A stretch of DNA of 64,000 nucleotides from a bacterium (GCA_017453665.1 JAFTEM010000021.1:13717-77716); one strand, 5' to 3'; shown: positions 24,138 to 35,805, numbered from the stretch's first letter. Translations and numbers: made by a program. The notes: generated from the sequence alone by a model not told the origin.

Positions 24138-24171
24138 AAGTCTTTGGTTCTAGAGAACTAAAGGCTTTTTT
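24138..24171 (+). terminator. Rho-independent terminator after the pyruvate-kinase-like gene
   Basis: A 12-bp stem with two G-U pairs (AAGTCTTTGGTT at 24138-24149 with AACTAAAGGCTT at 24156-24167) and a T run. Confidence 0.8.
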
Positions 24172-24183
24172 GTAAATTAAGGG

Positions 24184-24212
24184 TTGATATTAAAAGGACG
24201 TTTGCATATAGT
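24184..24212 (+). promoter_or_regulatory. Sigma-70-like promoter for 24245-24727
   Basis: TTGATA and TATAGT separated by exactly 17 bp; the -10 box ends 32 bp before the ATG. Confidence 0.65.
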
Positions 24213-24244
24213 AAGAGAACAACATAATCCAAAAATATAAATTT

Positions 24245-24727
24245 ATGATAACAACATTACCGATCATCAAACAAGTCTTGTTGAATAAAGATCTCAACAT
24301 CTCCGAATTCGCAAGCAAGTTAGAAGAAGCTCTTAATTCTTATCAGGCTAAGAATGAGAAAGAGGCAGAGCTACTTCAAGTGTTAAAATCCCATATCTCG
24401 TCTAGTAAGTCGAGACCGACCATCTTCTTCCAGGAGAATGGCATCTATCGTAAGGATTTACAAGAGATTGACTGCAGCTCTGCATGTCTTATCGATAGTA
24501 GTGTTGGACGTGTGGTTATTGCACATGCAAAGACCAAGAAATTCCATTGCTACCCTCATACTCTTTCTGGAGTAGAACCTGTTGATAGTTTTGCTATTCT
24601 TCCTACTTGGGCAAGGGAGGAAGATCAAATTGATGAGATACAAGCGTTTCTTCTTGCTATTGCTCCCGCTGTTGAGAAGTTACTTCAAGAATGCTGGGCT
24701 GGTGGCTTAAATTTCAATTTCTACTAA
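24245..24727 (+). CDS. Orphan protein, 160 aa, free of TGA codons
   Basis: No family is recognised. The protein is cytoplasmic, with a helical N-terminal half (LNISEFASKLEEALNSYQAK), a central region with two adjacent cysteine/serine sites (IDCSSACLIDSSVGRVVIAH) and a helical end (IDEIQAFLLAIAPAVEKLL). None of its glycines is TGA, and it uses more ATC, GAG, GGC and CGT than its neighbours. It stands alone with its own promoter and terminator. A transferred gene or a highly expressed native gene are both possible. Confidence 0.72.
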   Translation: MITTLPIIKQVLLNKDLNISEFASKLEEALNSYQAKNEKEAELLQVLKSHISSSKSRPTIFFQENGIYRKDLQEIDCSSACLIDSSVGRVVIAHAKTKKFHCYPHTLSGVEPVDSFAILPTWAREEDQIDEIQAFLLAIAPAVEKLLQECWAGGLNFNFY

Positions 24728-24757
24728 AAAGCAGAGAGGTTTTTCTTCTCTGCTTTT
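24727..24757 (+). terminator. Rho-independent terminator after 24245-24727
   Basis: An 11-bp perfect stem (AAAAGCAGAGA at 24727-24737 with TCTCTGCTTTT at 24747-24757) starting on the last base of the stop codon. Confidence 0.85.
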
Positions 24758-24876
24758 ATGTTTCTTTTTTATAGGAGAATCGTTTATTGCATCCAAAATA
24801 CCTATTTTTACTTCCATTTCTCAAAAGCGGAAGTTCCTGTATAGGAGCCATCAAACGTTATTCATATCAACTATTC

Positions 24877-25914
24877 TTATGCTATTATTCAAGATCACAA
24901 ACAAACATCTCAATCATACAATACGAAGACCTGTCATGGAGCTACAGCCCATTGTGGTTGATTAAATTCAACTTCGATTGATGTTCATTCTTTTTTTATA
25001 ATTTTACATTCAACTGGTGGATTCTGACGATAACGGATTTTACCTGTTAAAGGAATTCCTTCATCATAGATGTCTGTTATCCAATGCCAATCTTTTACGA
25101 GGATGTTTGTTGTTAAAAGTTCTTCTGCATCTTTATCACAAACATATACAATATTATTTTCGATATCAATACGATAAACATATGCTTTAAAATTTAATCA
25201 AAGTCCATGTTTTTGTCCTATTGTGAAAAAGTAAGCACCATCATGTTCTCAAACTTTTTTTCAATCTAAAGTTCTTATCTCCCCCTTTTTTATAGGGAAT
25301 TCTTTCATTAGAAAGTTTTTAATTGGAACATTTCATATAAAACAAAGTCATTGAGAATCTCTTCTTTCTGCATTAGGTAAGCCAACTTCTTTTGCTAAGG
25401 TCCTTACTTCTGGCTTTGTTAAGTTCCCAATAGGAAAGAGAGCATGTTCTAGTTGGAATTGATTTAATCCTGCTAGGAAATAGGATTGATCTTTATTATA
25501 ATCTTTTCAACGAAGTAAGTAGTACTTCTCTTCTTTCTTTTCTATTTGTGCATAATGCCCTGTTGCAATTTTATCAAAACCTTGCTCTAAGGCTTTTTCT
25601 AAGAATACATCAAATTTAATTAAAGAATTACATAATACATCTGGATTTGGTGTTATTCCTTTTTTATATCCTTCAAAGATATAATCTATAATTCTTTCTT
25701 GATATTCTTTTTGGAAATCAAAAGCAAGAATTTTTATTTTCAAAAATTCTGCCACTTTTATAGCTTCAATAGAATCATTATAGGTGGTACAGTTACCACC
25801 TTCAGAGGTATAGTTTTTCATAAATCCTGCAACAACTTCATGTCCCTGCTGTTGCAAGAAATATGCAGCTATTGCAGAATCTACTCCTCATGAAAGTCCA
25901 ACTAATATTTTCAT
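24877..25914 (-). CDS. mnmA: tRNA-specific 2-thiouridylase MnmA
   Basis: Adds sulfur at position 2 of wobble U34 in tRNA-Lys, -Glu and -Gln. The PP-loop LVGLSGGVDS (residues 4-13) opens the protein, with one loop glycine as TGA. The catalytic cysteine pair is in TPNPDVLCN (about residue 103) and SQGLCFIG (about residue 202). The C-terminal part carries [12 protein letters not shown] and ends APGQVFVLYDGDVCLGSGIIA, the normal MnmA finish. At 345 residues it has full length. It shares the leftward strand with the large membrane gene 25935-29477, whose stop is 20 bp upstream of this start. Confidence 0.95.
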
Positions 25915-25934
25915 ATGTTTTAATTAGCTAGTAA

Positions 25935-28900
25935 TTATTTTAATTGTAGCCCGATAACTTGACTAGAACCAAACAAAGAATTTTGGAATAATTGAGTTAT
26001 CACTGATTGAGCTTGTTCGGCATTTCATGCTGTAGTTAATAATCTATAAATACCTGCATATTGAGCCACAACATATCTTTCATCTTGAGAAAGATTTTTA
26101 ATTCAAGAAGACTTTCAATTAAGTACATCTTGTACAATTGGAAGTAATTTAGATTCATCAACTTTTTTACCAAGGACACTTGCAACATCTCCTACTCCTC
26201 TTCAATTTAATACTCTTTCTTGGAAGAGTTCAAACATAGATTCTAATGTTGATTGTTCTGTATAGAAGAATTTAATTACAGCCATTTTTGCTCTTAACAA
26301 GATTAAGTCATCTTTTGTCATCATTCCAAACTTATTAATGAGTTCACTATCAGAGAGTTCAAATGCATATTTTGCTCAAAGATTATTTGTATAGATAAGA
26401 TCTATATATCCTTCTTGTGCCATTTTAACTAACATTGTAATAGCTCCATGAGTTTGGATTTTTTTCTCATCTTCTGAAAGTCTTGCAAAGAATCTATAGA
26501 ATAATGATTCGTTTCCATCTCATGCTCTACCTACAGTTCCGATATTAGGGTCAATAATAAGGTATTTTACATGTTCGTTCTTAAGTCTTTGATATGATCT
26601 ACAACTATTAAAATCTGACATTTCTTCCCAAAGCCATGTGAGCATACCATCTCAGATAATATTTCTTTGGTTATCTAAGAAGTACTGAATATAGGTTCCT
26701 GCAACGAGAACACCATCTTCATCTTTTCTTGTTTTTACTTCATCAATAAATGGTTGATATTGACCGAATTGGAGTCAGAAGATATCACTTGCTTTAAAAT
26801 TATATACTTTATCTGTTTTGAATTCTAAACTTTCTGTAATATTTTGTCTTTCTCAAACATTAGATTTATACCATCCGAATGGTCAAGAACTTGACTGAGA
26901 TGCTATTCTTGAAGCATTAAAAACTTCTTGAATAATCATATAGATTGCGAATAATCCAATTAAGAAATATACCCATAATTTCAATCCTTCTTTTTCTTCT
27001 GAAGTCCATTCTTGGAAGAAACTTGCGATAACAAAGCTAGACCAAAGAATAAGACCTAATCAATACCATACAATACCTCAAGCAATTGCTCGCCAAATAA
27101 TCCATCAAATAATTGTTGAGAATGTAAGGATTAATAAGTGCTTTCTTTTTTTATCATAGGTACAGATTGCATAAATAAGTCCCCCTCACATAATAACAAA
27201 TACACAAAGCCAAATAAGACCTATATCTGTATAATAACTACTATGATTTTGTAATGACCGGTTAAAGACTACATTAAGAGGTACAATATATCTGTATGGG
27301 ATATAAACGCTTTCATCTGTAGTATAGATACTATGTTCTTGATAATAGGTTTCGATTGCTGTATAATAATCTCTTAGATCATCTCATGAAGTTTTAGCCT
27401 CCAAAAGCTCTTGGACAAGTCTATTTGCTTCTCCGTTTTCACTTAAGCTTTCTTTAGCAAGAGTTTCTAATCCTCCGCTATTTTGATTATCGATAAGATT
27501 AGCATTTTTACATAAGATTCTTCCATCATTATCTCGACCGAAACATGCATTATTCTTCCAGAAGAATAATTTCAATAATGCTCATCAGAATCCTGTCTTC
27601 TTAAACTCTCTCCATCAGAATCCAACATATCTTCATACATCTTCATTTAGTGCATTACCTGGAGCTTCTTCTTTTGTTGAATTTAATTCTTCTTCATCAA
27701 ATTCTTGTTTTATACATTGAGCATATGCAATATCTTTTGTTTCTTCTTTAAGAACTGCTAGGTCTGTAGCTGATTGTTCTTCGAGATCAATATCATCGTT
27801 TGCTTGAGCTAAAAGAAGTTTATTTTCATTCTCCGTATTTTTAGCTAAGATTGTTGTTTTTAAGAATGTTTTAAATTCAAACCCATCTCAAGTGATTTGA
27901 GCGATAGCTGTCCATGGTCCTTTGAAAACAAAAATTGTTAGAACGATAGCTAATCACCGTATTATAATTTGTTTTAATCTCTTAGTAAATGCATCTGTTC
28001 TTCGGATAAGTCCACGGATTAATCCAACTAATGCGATAAGAGCTCAAACAATAAGGATTAAAATACCTAATTCTTTTGTGATGAATGCATAAGTAAATAA
28101 TGGTTGGATAATACCCATAAGTCATAAAATCATGATTCCTATTCAGATAAGTGTTGTTGTATTTAAACAGAATCAAACCATAATAAGAGCAAAGATTACA
28201 ACATCAATAAATGCTGTTACCTTAGCGATAACTGCGAAAGCAAAAAGGACTGCTGAAACTAATAGATATTTCATACTTTGATTACTTTCGATATGGGCAC
28301 CTCTTTTGTTAAAATAGTTAAGGAAGATAAATCAACTTAGGATAGCAAGAAGACTTAGTGCCAATACTCACATATCTGTTTTGTTATCAACGAAGACTAA
28401 GAAGGCTCACATTCAACTTGTTAACCACATCAAAATAAGACTTCGCCCCGTTAAGAATGCTGGATATGAAATTTCCCCTTCATCTTCTTTTTTTCTGAAT
28501 AAAGGAAGAGATTCTTTAAGTGCTCCAAGACCAAAAAGGAGTACGAATACTCAACTTAATGCATTTAGATTAACAGCTATTGTATCTTTTGCTATATTAA
28601 GAACAGAGGAAATTGGAGCTCAGATAGAAAAGAAAAATGCAATATAAACATGCCAAAGTCCTAGCATTGAATTTGCTGGTCAAGTATTTCACCATAACAT
28701 TCCATGATGTTCTGAAACTACTTTTGGAGTATACATATATTCATGGTTAGCATCCCATGCTGTTGAATATGGGATATAAGAATGTGAGAAATTAAAGAAA
28801 TAATATCCAAAAGAAATGATAATAAGTACCGTGAAAATTCGTCATCGTTTTTTTGTTGCTTTAGTTGTTTTAAGATTTTCTATAATTCCGAGAAGAGCTT

Positions 28901-29477
28901 CTCTATGTGGCTCTAAATGTTTTCTCTCAAACCATGCCAATACTAAGAGGAGGATGAATATGATTCGGCTAATTCGACTGTAGAATATTTGGATTCCTGC
29001 TAAAATTTGAATAACAACTAGAAAGACGATTAATCCCAATCAAAATGTAAGGAAGGTCTCTTGCCATCTAATTTCTTTGAATAATTTTAACATTCTTGAT
29101 ATTCGGCTTCCTAGAGAAAAAACTGCTAGGATGAATGCCAATGATAAGATGAATAATACTAAGGTATTGAATACCAAAGGGATGACAGCAAAAAGTGTTA
29201 ATATATTCCCTAAAATGAGTTCATGAAGAACCATAAATAATGAAAGACCTCATCCTATTGAAAAAATAAGTTTTTTCAGGCTGAGTTTCTTACTATTCAT
29301 ATAAAGTGCTGGAATAAGTCCACATGCTCACGCTGACAAGATGAGTCCAAAATCTTTCCATGAAAGGATCATGTCTTTATAGTAAGTGTGTTCTCACCAA
29401 AAAGATGACATTCCTTCAAAGCCAACGATTAAAAGAACTGCAAACAAAATCAAAATAAATATTTTTTTTGCATTCAT
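25935..29477 (-). CDS. Giant polytopic membrane protein, 1180 aa (possible GT-C glycosyltransferase)
   Basis: The start at 29477 gives an unbroken frame of 1181 codons. The N-terminal two-fifths hold about a dozen membrane segments, then comes a soluble loop rich in Glu/Asn (about residues 530-700), more membrane segments (about 730-870), and a soluble C-terminal domain. The first extracellular loop (FWGEHTYYKDM) and a later one (YSTAWDANHEYMYTPK) have acidic-aromatic patterns like those of GT-C glycosyltransferases, but this is weak. It has its own promoter and is followed by mnmA. Function uncertain; envelope glycosylation is one guess. Confidence 0.72.
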
Positions 29478-29514
29478 GAAAAAAATAGAAAAAGATATAA
29501 AAAACATTTAATGA

Positions 29515-29542
29515 CTTATAGTGTTTTCATAAACGTTTTCAA
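29515..29542 (-). promoter_or_regulatory. Putative promoter for the giant membrane protein gene
   Basis: On the minus strand TTGAAA and TATAAG are separated by 16 bp, about 38 bp before the start codon at 29477. Confidence 0.5.
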
Positions 29543-29663
29543 ATCAAAAGCGTATGCATTTTAATACTTTTGTATATAATTTTACGCCCCTACAGCCGTT
29601 ATTTAAGATTTTTATAAATTTTACTATAATAATACCTTTTATTATTCATAAAATTTTTAATTC

Positions 29664-29695
29664 TAAAAAAGCTAGCATGTATACCTTGCTAGCTT
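29664..29695 (-). terminator. Rho-independent terminator after the large lipoprotein gene
   Basis: A 9-bp perfect stem (AAGCTAGCA at 29669-29677 with TGCTAGCTT at 29687-29695); read leftward it is followed by six T. Confidence 0.85.
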
Positions 29696-29716
29696 CTCTA
29701 TTGCTTTTTGTACAAG

Positions 29717-31933
29717 TTAGAACACATAAACATATCTTAAATCATCTTCTGATGTGTATGTACATTCTCCGTTTTCAGGAACAGAAGTGCTCATTGTTGT
29801 CCCCTTTACTAAGGTCTCACAAGATGAGAATTTTGATAAATCATTAGGTATTTTAATTCATGCGACATAATTAGAATGTTCTGGAGTTTCTGTTTTTGCC
29901 ATTAGAACAAATCATGCCTTAGGAATACTATTCTTTGTTGTTAGCATATACCCATATGATCAATTACCGATTTTTGATCCATTATACTCAAAACTATTCT
30001 CCTCTAATGGATCTGATGGAATATCACCCATCCAATTAATTTCTTCTAATACGTTTGAAATAGAAGATACTTCGACCATCTTATTTTCTTCTACTTTTGG
30101 ATATTCTCATTTTTCATTATAGTATGAGAGCAGTAATGACCCCAACAAAGAAAGATCTCATTTCCTTGTTGTATCTCTCGATTCTCCCGCTACTCAAGAT
30201 TCTTCTTCTAATTCATCGACAAAGTTCTCGAACTCTTTAAATGAGATTGCATTTGAAACATCTGGCTTTCTAAAGTTTTCACCCATTGTTGTATGGGATT
30301 TAGCTTTTATTGAGATTTCAATATCATTATCCAAATAAAGAAGTTCTTTTTTTATTAGCATCTTGATTTGCATATCTGATAGCTTTTCTTTTTCATCGTT
30401 TTTTGTTGTATCTGTAATTGATAAAACAATTAGATCCTCTGTAATACTTTCTGTTTCTCCTGTATCAAAAGAAAAGTTAATAGTGACTGAATTTGTATCA
30501 TCTGTATTTGAATATTTTACCACAATCTTAGCTTTTGCTTCCCCTTCTTCAGATACAACAATTCCAATTACTTTTGTAAGTGTTGAGAATACTATATCGA
30601 TTTCATACTCTTTTTCCTCAGTAATAAACATTTCTTCATCTGAATTTTCATCAAGATAATTATAGTTAGGATTGTATACACTTTCTTCTTCAATCATGAA
30701 GATATGTAACTTTTCTATTACAAGATCAAAATCTTGTGTGGTTTCATCATATACTAAATATCCAACAAACTCTTTGATTGAGATTTTATTTAATAAATCA
30801 TTTATTGAATCTTTTATATCAGCAAGTTGTTCTTGTTTATATTCATCTAGATCTTGTTTAAGGTAAGCATATTCATCAGGATAGGTGTCATTTATTTCTT
30901 GCATTGTTTTAACAGACTTTTCAATGGAATATGTTCCTAATGTTTCAAGAACTTTTTTCATATTACGCTTAAGAGCTCTTTCGTTTAATCAGAATTTATA
31001 TGCTTGTTTTCACTTATATTGTGTCAACTCTGAATCAATTAATACATTTGGAGAAAAAACACTTTGAATAGATGCTTGCATTGTTGATTTAATTACTTTA
31101 AGCAATTCTTCTGATTGTTCGTTGAATTCTTCTTGATTTTGTGTCAATCAAGATAATGTTGTCATATATTCACTAATTCATTCAGCCATCTCACACCCGT
31201 CTTCTGAGTATTGTTCTGAAGATTCATTACAGAGGTTTTCTTTATTAATTTCTATCCATTTCCCGTTCAAGAACTCTTTAATTTTTGTTATCATTGCTCG
31301 CATTTTTTCATCATATTCGTCTTCAAGTAATGCTTCTTCCAATCAATCAAACTTAAAATCTCAGAATTGGATATATTGAGAAACTTTTTCTAAAAATACT
31401 TTAAATGAAATTCAAAGATCTAAAGTATTTGGAAGACTCTCTGTTAATTCTTTTCAATTCTGGAGTAATAATGAAAACTTAAATAATCAAAGAATATTCT
31501 CTAGTGTTTTATCCATAGCTCAAGAATAATCAAATCAGAGTGTTCATTTTGTTAATCCATATGTTGCTGAGATTTCTCAATTTCCAGAAATATTTGAATC
31601 AGCATCGATAACTGTTGTAATTTTCTCTTGGATTTCAGATTGAAGGCTTTCTTGTGCTTTTTCTTTATATGAGGCAATGACCTCTTCGAATGATGGTAAT
31701 GATTGATTTTTACTTTCTGCTACGTTATGTTCTTGATTTTCTGTTGTTGTTTCTTGTGATTCATTTATTTCTTCGTAATTTTGAGTTCCTTCAGTATCTT
31801 GCACTATTGGAGATTGAGACTCTTGTGGCTCGATTTCTCAATTAATATTTACTCCATCACATCATGAAAGGATTGTTCAAAAGAGTATCATCCATGAAAA
31901 TAAAGAGAGAAGTTTTAGTGGGGATTTCAACAT
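29717..31933 (-). CDS. Large lipoprotein with C-terminal pseudopilin-like segment, 738 aa
   Basis: The signal peptide ends in lipobox TILSGC with Cys at about residue 25; its glycine is TGA. The mature protein is acidic and Glu/Gln-rich at first, then largely helical, then beta-rich. The last 160 residues (SRDTTRKGDLSLLGSLLLSYY, then EKGEYPKV, IPSDPLE and SYGYMLTTK) resemble the globular part of GspG-type pseudopilins without their membrane helix. Many Patescibacteria have such domains on surface proteins. Function unknown; exposure on the cell surface is likely. Confidence 0.75.
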
Positions 31934-32097
31934 GGTAAAAGAAAATAGAAAAATAAATATAATCAATTATAATTTTAAATTTTTCAAAAGTCAATTTATC
32001 TTGACTTTATTAAAAATACATATATTTATATTTTACTAAAAAGGGATTATTTGGTATTGAAAAAATATGAAAAGCTTCCAATATAAGAACCTTTTCC

Positions 32098-32126
32098 TTG
32101 ATTTCTTTTATAAAAATCCTTATATA
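32098..32126 (+). promoter_or_regulatory. Sigma-70-like promoter for ndk
   Basis: TTGATT and TATATA with exactly 17 bp between them; the -10 box ends 33 bp before the ATG. Weaker boxes also occur at 32001-32006 and 32057-32087. Confidence 0.6.
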
Positions 32127-32159
32127 CAACTTTGCTTTAACAAATAAAATAATTTTAAG

Positions 32160-32639
32160 ATGAAAGTATTGCTAATTCTAAAACCAGACTGTATTGAAAA
32201 AGGTTTGGAAGCTAAGGTGAAAGAAGCCTTAACATCAAAAGGTTACAACATCGTAGCCGAGAAAAAAATCGAGAAGGTCCCTGTCGAGATGCTTGAGAAA
32301 CATTACAATGAGCTCGGGAAACTCAGAGAACGTCTCAGTGAGGCTAAGGGGGAAGATTTTGCCAATATGGTAATTGAATCTACCTTCAACTACATGAGTC
32401 GTGGGCCTATCGTTCCATTCGTAGTAGAAAAGGATGGTGATGATGCCGAGGTTGTTGAAACTCTCAGAAACGAAGTTATTGGGAAAACAAGACCTTGGGA
32501 GGCCGCAGAGGGGACAATCCGTGAAATGTACGGGAATAAGGACCCTAAACACGATCCGATTGAGAACGTTATTCACTGCTCTGGAAGTGCAGAGGAAGCA
32601 TATGACGAGGTTGCACTTTGGTTCCCTGAACTTTCTTAG
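32160..32639 (+). CDS. ndk: Nucleoside diphosphate kinase
   Basis: Transfers the gamma phosphate of ATP to NDPs through a phospho-histidine. At 159 residues it is of normal size. LLILKPDCIEKGL opens the fold, RGPIVPFVVEKDGDD and VIGKTRPWEAAEGTIREMYG follow, and the catalytic His139 is in NVIHCSGSAEEA. None of about ten glycines is TGA, and the codon style (GTC, GAG, CTC, GGG) differs from the neighbours. It is a single-gene transcript with a 17-bp-spaced promoter and a strong terminator, and fits nucleotide salvage together with dut at 33710. Confidence 0.96.
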   Translation: MKVLLILKPDCIEKGLEAKVKEALTSKGYNIVAEKKIEKVPVEMLEKHYNELGKLRERLSEAKGEDFANMVIESTFNYMSRGPIVPFVVEKDGDDAEVVETLRNEVIGKTRPWEAAEGTIREMYGNKDPKHDPIENVIHCSGSAEEAYDEVALWFPELS

Positions 32640-32660
32640 GTGGTAGATGCTCTTTGAAAA

Positions 32661-32693
32661 AAGTCTGAGTTCATATTGAGCTCAGATTTTTCG
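32661..32693 (+). terminator. Rho-independent terminator after ndk
   Basis: A stem of about 10 bp (TCTGAGTTCA at 32664-32673 with TGAGCTCAGA at 32677-32686) and a T run. It abuts the stop of the convergent Fic gene and could serve both strands. Confidence 0.75.
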
Positions 32694-32694
32694 T

Positions 32695-33570
32695 TTATTC
32701 TTCTTCGTAATAATAGCTATAATCAATCCCTTTCATAAAAATATCCCTATCTTCTATTTTATCTGTTAACGCCTCACTAAGTAGTGTTTTAATTTTAATT
32801 GGATTTCCTACGCTCTCAATCATTGCATTGAGATACTCGTATTTATCAATTTTACTCCGATCTACACATTTCTTAAGCTTTTTTTTAAAGATGAGGTCAA
32901 CTCGGATCCTTGTTGTCCTTCCATTTCCTTCCATAAAGGGATGTGCAATATTCATTTCAACGTACTTATTTACAATTTCATCAAAGGTGTTTTCTGGCAT
33001 TTTTTCTATTCCATGAAGGGTATTTCCCAAAAATTCAGCTGTTGCAAATCTAAATCCTCATTTTGAGATATTCCTTTGTCTTATTTTTCATGCAAATTCA
33101 TAGAGTCATCAAAAAAGATAGGCATGGATCTGTTTTAGAGATTTAATAGTTCAAATATCTTCATCTTTAATAAGATTATTTTCAAAAAGTGCATAAGCTT
33201 TTTTTCTACTTTGTCAGTCGATACTGTTTTCACTATAAAGAAACCAATCTAGGAAATCTGAGGCATTATTATTAGGGAAGTTTTTTGCTAAGAGAAGGAT
33301 TCCATCACTGTCTAAAGCATCTGTTAAACGAAATTTACCATCGGGAGCCATTAATTTGAACTGGTTAGTGACACTAACCACTTGAGATTTCTCGTTTTTT
33401 AATTTAGTTTTTAAGTATTTCCAATAGTTACGATTCTTACTATAATTTTCCTCACTATTCAAGATTCAAATAACATCAACAACCGAGAACCGCCATTTAG
33501 CATTCTCTTCATCCCAAATAGCTCTAACTTCATTATCTTTATAAAATCTAACAGAGTACTTTATCGTCAT
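32695..33570 (-). CDS. BRO-N domain fused to a Fic domain, 291 aa
   Basis: The N-terminal half (residues 1-110) has a BRO-N/DinD-like layout: VRFYKDNEVRAIWDEE, WRFSVVDVIGILN, YWKYLKTKLKNE, FKLMAPDGKFRLTDALD. The C-terminal half is a Fic domain with HAYLFGGLYEFAGKIR, FATAEFLGNTL and the catalytic HPFMEGNGRTTR (His210), complete for AMP transfer. An inhibitory helix with the (S/T)xxxE(G/N) pattern is not obvious. Fic enzymes AMPylate proteins and often act as toxins; BRO-N is common in phages. No antitoxin is adjacent. It is a single gene with its own promoter. Confidence 0.9.
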
Positions 33571-33600
33571 TTTTTTAGATAACAATATAATTACACTTTT

Positions 33601-33628
33601 GTTATAGTTATTCTATCTTTCATTGCAA
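33601..33628 (-). promoter_or_regulatory. Putative promoter for the BRO-N/Fic gene
   Basis: On the minus strand TTGCAA and TATAAC are separated by 16 bp, about 30 bp before the start codon at 33570. Confidence 0.45.
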
Positions 33629-33709
33629 GAAGTTACGCCAACTTTCTTCTTGTTTTCTCTTCTTATATCAGTAGAGTAACTATAGTTTAATTTTCTTATT
33701 TTTATACTC

Positions 33710-34198
33710 ATGCAAAATATTCTTATCTGTACGTATGATGAACAACTTTTACCAGAGAAAAAGACACCTGAGGCAATTGCTTGGGATATTAGGACAGCTG
33801 AGGATTTTTCACTTGAACCAGGAGAATTAAAACTTATTCCTGCTGGTATTAAAACCGTTATGCCTGCTGGTTGGTGCTGTAAAATCTATGCTAGAAGTTC
33901 TTTACCATGCAAGACAGGACTTATGCTCTGAAACAGTGTTGCATTAATTGATTCTGATTATAGAGGAGAATATTTTATGCAGATTTATAACTATACAAAA
34001 GAAAGAGTTGATATCAGCAAATACACTAGAATATGTCAAATAGAGTTTGCTCCTCATTATTGGTGAAATAAAAAGTTTTGAACTGAAGAAATTCCAGGAA
34101 TTGAGATGATTATTGATCAAGAAAAATATGAAAATTTAGCAGAACTTTACCCTTCTGAAAGATGAGCTGGTGGACTTTGATCTACTTGAAAAATGTAA
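33710..34198 (+). CDS. dut: dUTP diphosphatase (trimeric dUTPase)
   Basis: Hydrolyses dUTP to dUMP, keeping uracil out of DNA and feeding dTMP synthesis. All family motifs are visible in 162 residues: motif 1 AIAWDIRTAEDF (residues 22-33), motif 2 ARSSLPCKTGL, motif 3 GNSVALIDSDYRGEYF with the catalytic Asp, motif 4 RICQIEFAP, and the Gly-rich motif 5 SERGAGGLGSTGKM, in which four glycines are TGA. The C-terminal motif 5 would be lost under the standard code. It begins a dut-map-exonuclease III run. Confidence 0.94.
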
Positions 34199-34225
34199 TT
34201 TTTAATCTGAAAAATCTTTTTTATC

Positions 34226-35002
34226 ATGAAACAACCTAGTATAAAAACTCCTGAACAGATCCAAAACATCACTGATTCTTGTAAATATTTAACTGAGATG
34301 CTCTACTATCTTAGAGAACATACCAAAGCTGGAATGAAGCTTATTGAAGTAGAACAGCTTTCTCAAGAATGGCTTGATCAAAGAAACTTAAAAGGAGCAT
34401 TTAAAAACTATGATGGATTCCCTGCAAATCTTTGTCTTTCGGTTAATGATTGTGTAGTACATGGAATACCTGACGATACCATACTTGCTAATTGAGATTT
34501 ATTAAAAATCGATGCTGGAATTATCTATAAAAAAGGATATTCTGATGCTGCTATCAGTATGATTATTTGAGATGAAGGACTTAATCCTTTAGGAGCTGAT
34601 TTAATTAGAGCAACGAAAGAAGCTTTAGATTTAGGAGTTGATGCTATAGAAGTTGGGAAAGAGGCTTACTGAATATCTAAAGCGATTTATAATCATATAA
34701 GGAATAGTTGATTTTCTATTATTAAAACACTTTGTGGGCATGGAGTTTGAAATGCTGTCCATGAAAAACCTTTGTTCTATAACTACCCTAATGCTGAGAT
34801 GAAAAAGATTGTTCTTCAGCCAGGGATGGTGATTGCTATAGAACCGATCACTGCGATTGCTTCAGATGATGTTGTTTTTTCTGATCTTAACGATTGGAAT
34901 CTTTACTGCAAAAAAGGAGATCTTTGAGCCCAATGGGAATATACCATTCTTATTACCGAAAATTGACCTAAGATATTAGCAGGGATAACTGAAGATTTTT
35001 AG
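34226..35002 (+). CDS. map: Methionine aminopeptidase
   Basis: Removes the initiator methionine from nascent proteins, a two-metal enzyme. The 258 residues hold the metal ligands: LKIDAG, GYSDAAIS, CGHGVGNAVHEKP, AIEPITA and the final QWEYTILIT. N-terminal ALRE-like start (KTPEQIQNITDSCKYL) is typical of type I. It is 27 bp behind dut and 15 bp before the exonuclease gene, so the three are probably co-transcribed. Confidence 0.94.
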
Positions 35003-35017
35003 TTTTTCTTTACGCGT

Positions 35018-35800
35018 ATGAAAATTATTTCATGGAATGTGAATGGGATTAGATCTGTTCTAAAAAAGGGGTTTCTAGAACGAGTTTGATTAGAGAATCC
35101 TGATATTTTATGTTTACAAGAAGTGAAAGCTTTTGAGCATCAGATTCCTACAGAATTAAGATATGCGTTCCAAGAATATAATTATGTATGGCATATCTCT
35201 GAAAGGCCTTGATATGCAGGAACTGCTATTTTTTATAAAAAGGATCTTTGAGAAGTTAGCACTTGCAATAAATTTGATGATCCACTCTGTTTTAATGATG
35301 ATGGAAGGGTTACATCTCTTGCTTGGAAAGATTATATCCTCTTTAATATCTATTTCCCTAATTGAGGAGATAGAGCTGATGGGACTCCAATGTTAGGATA
35401 TAAACTAGATTTTTATGAAAGTTATATCAAATATATTAGTAAGCTTAAAGGCCAAGGAAAGAAACTTATTACGACTGGAGATTTTAATATCTGTCATAGA
35501 GAAATAGATATTGCTAGACCAAAAGAGAACGAAAATAGTATCTGATTTTTGCCTATAGAAAGGAAGGAAATGGACTCTTTAGAAGAACACGGATTTATTG
35601 ATGTTTTTAGATACTTCAATCCTGAATTGAAAGAAAAATATACTTGGTGGAGTTATAGAGCTTGAGCAAGACCTAGAAATGTTTGACGGAGACTCGATTA
35701 TTTCCGAGTAGGAGAGAATATGATAGATGAAGTAAAAGCTATGGTTCATTATGATAGTATTGAGGGTTCTGATCACTGCCCTATTGGACTTCACCTTTAA
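35018..35800 (+). CDS. xth: Exonuclease III family AP endonuclease
   Basis: Repairs abasic sites by cutting 5' to them. The 260-residue protein has every EEP-superfamily motif: SWNVNGIRS (Asn7), CLQEVKAF (Glu), YFPNGGDRADGTPMLGYKLDFYE, TTGDFNICHREID (Asp and Asn), and a C-terminal GSDHCPIGLHL with the catalytic Asp-His pair. It forms the third gene of the dut-map run and fits with dUTPase in uracil or base-loss repair. It ends just before the promoter of the next gene. Confidence 0.95.
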
Positions 35801-35805
35801 AAGAG

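Noticed and set aside
24787..24981. Plus-strand ORF of 64 codons between the orphan gene and mnmA
   Set aside because: The right half is antisense to the conserved C-terminus of mnmA, which reads through TGA to 24877; the left part shows no features.
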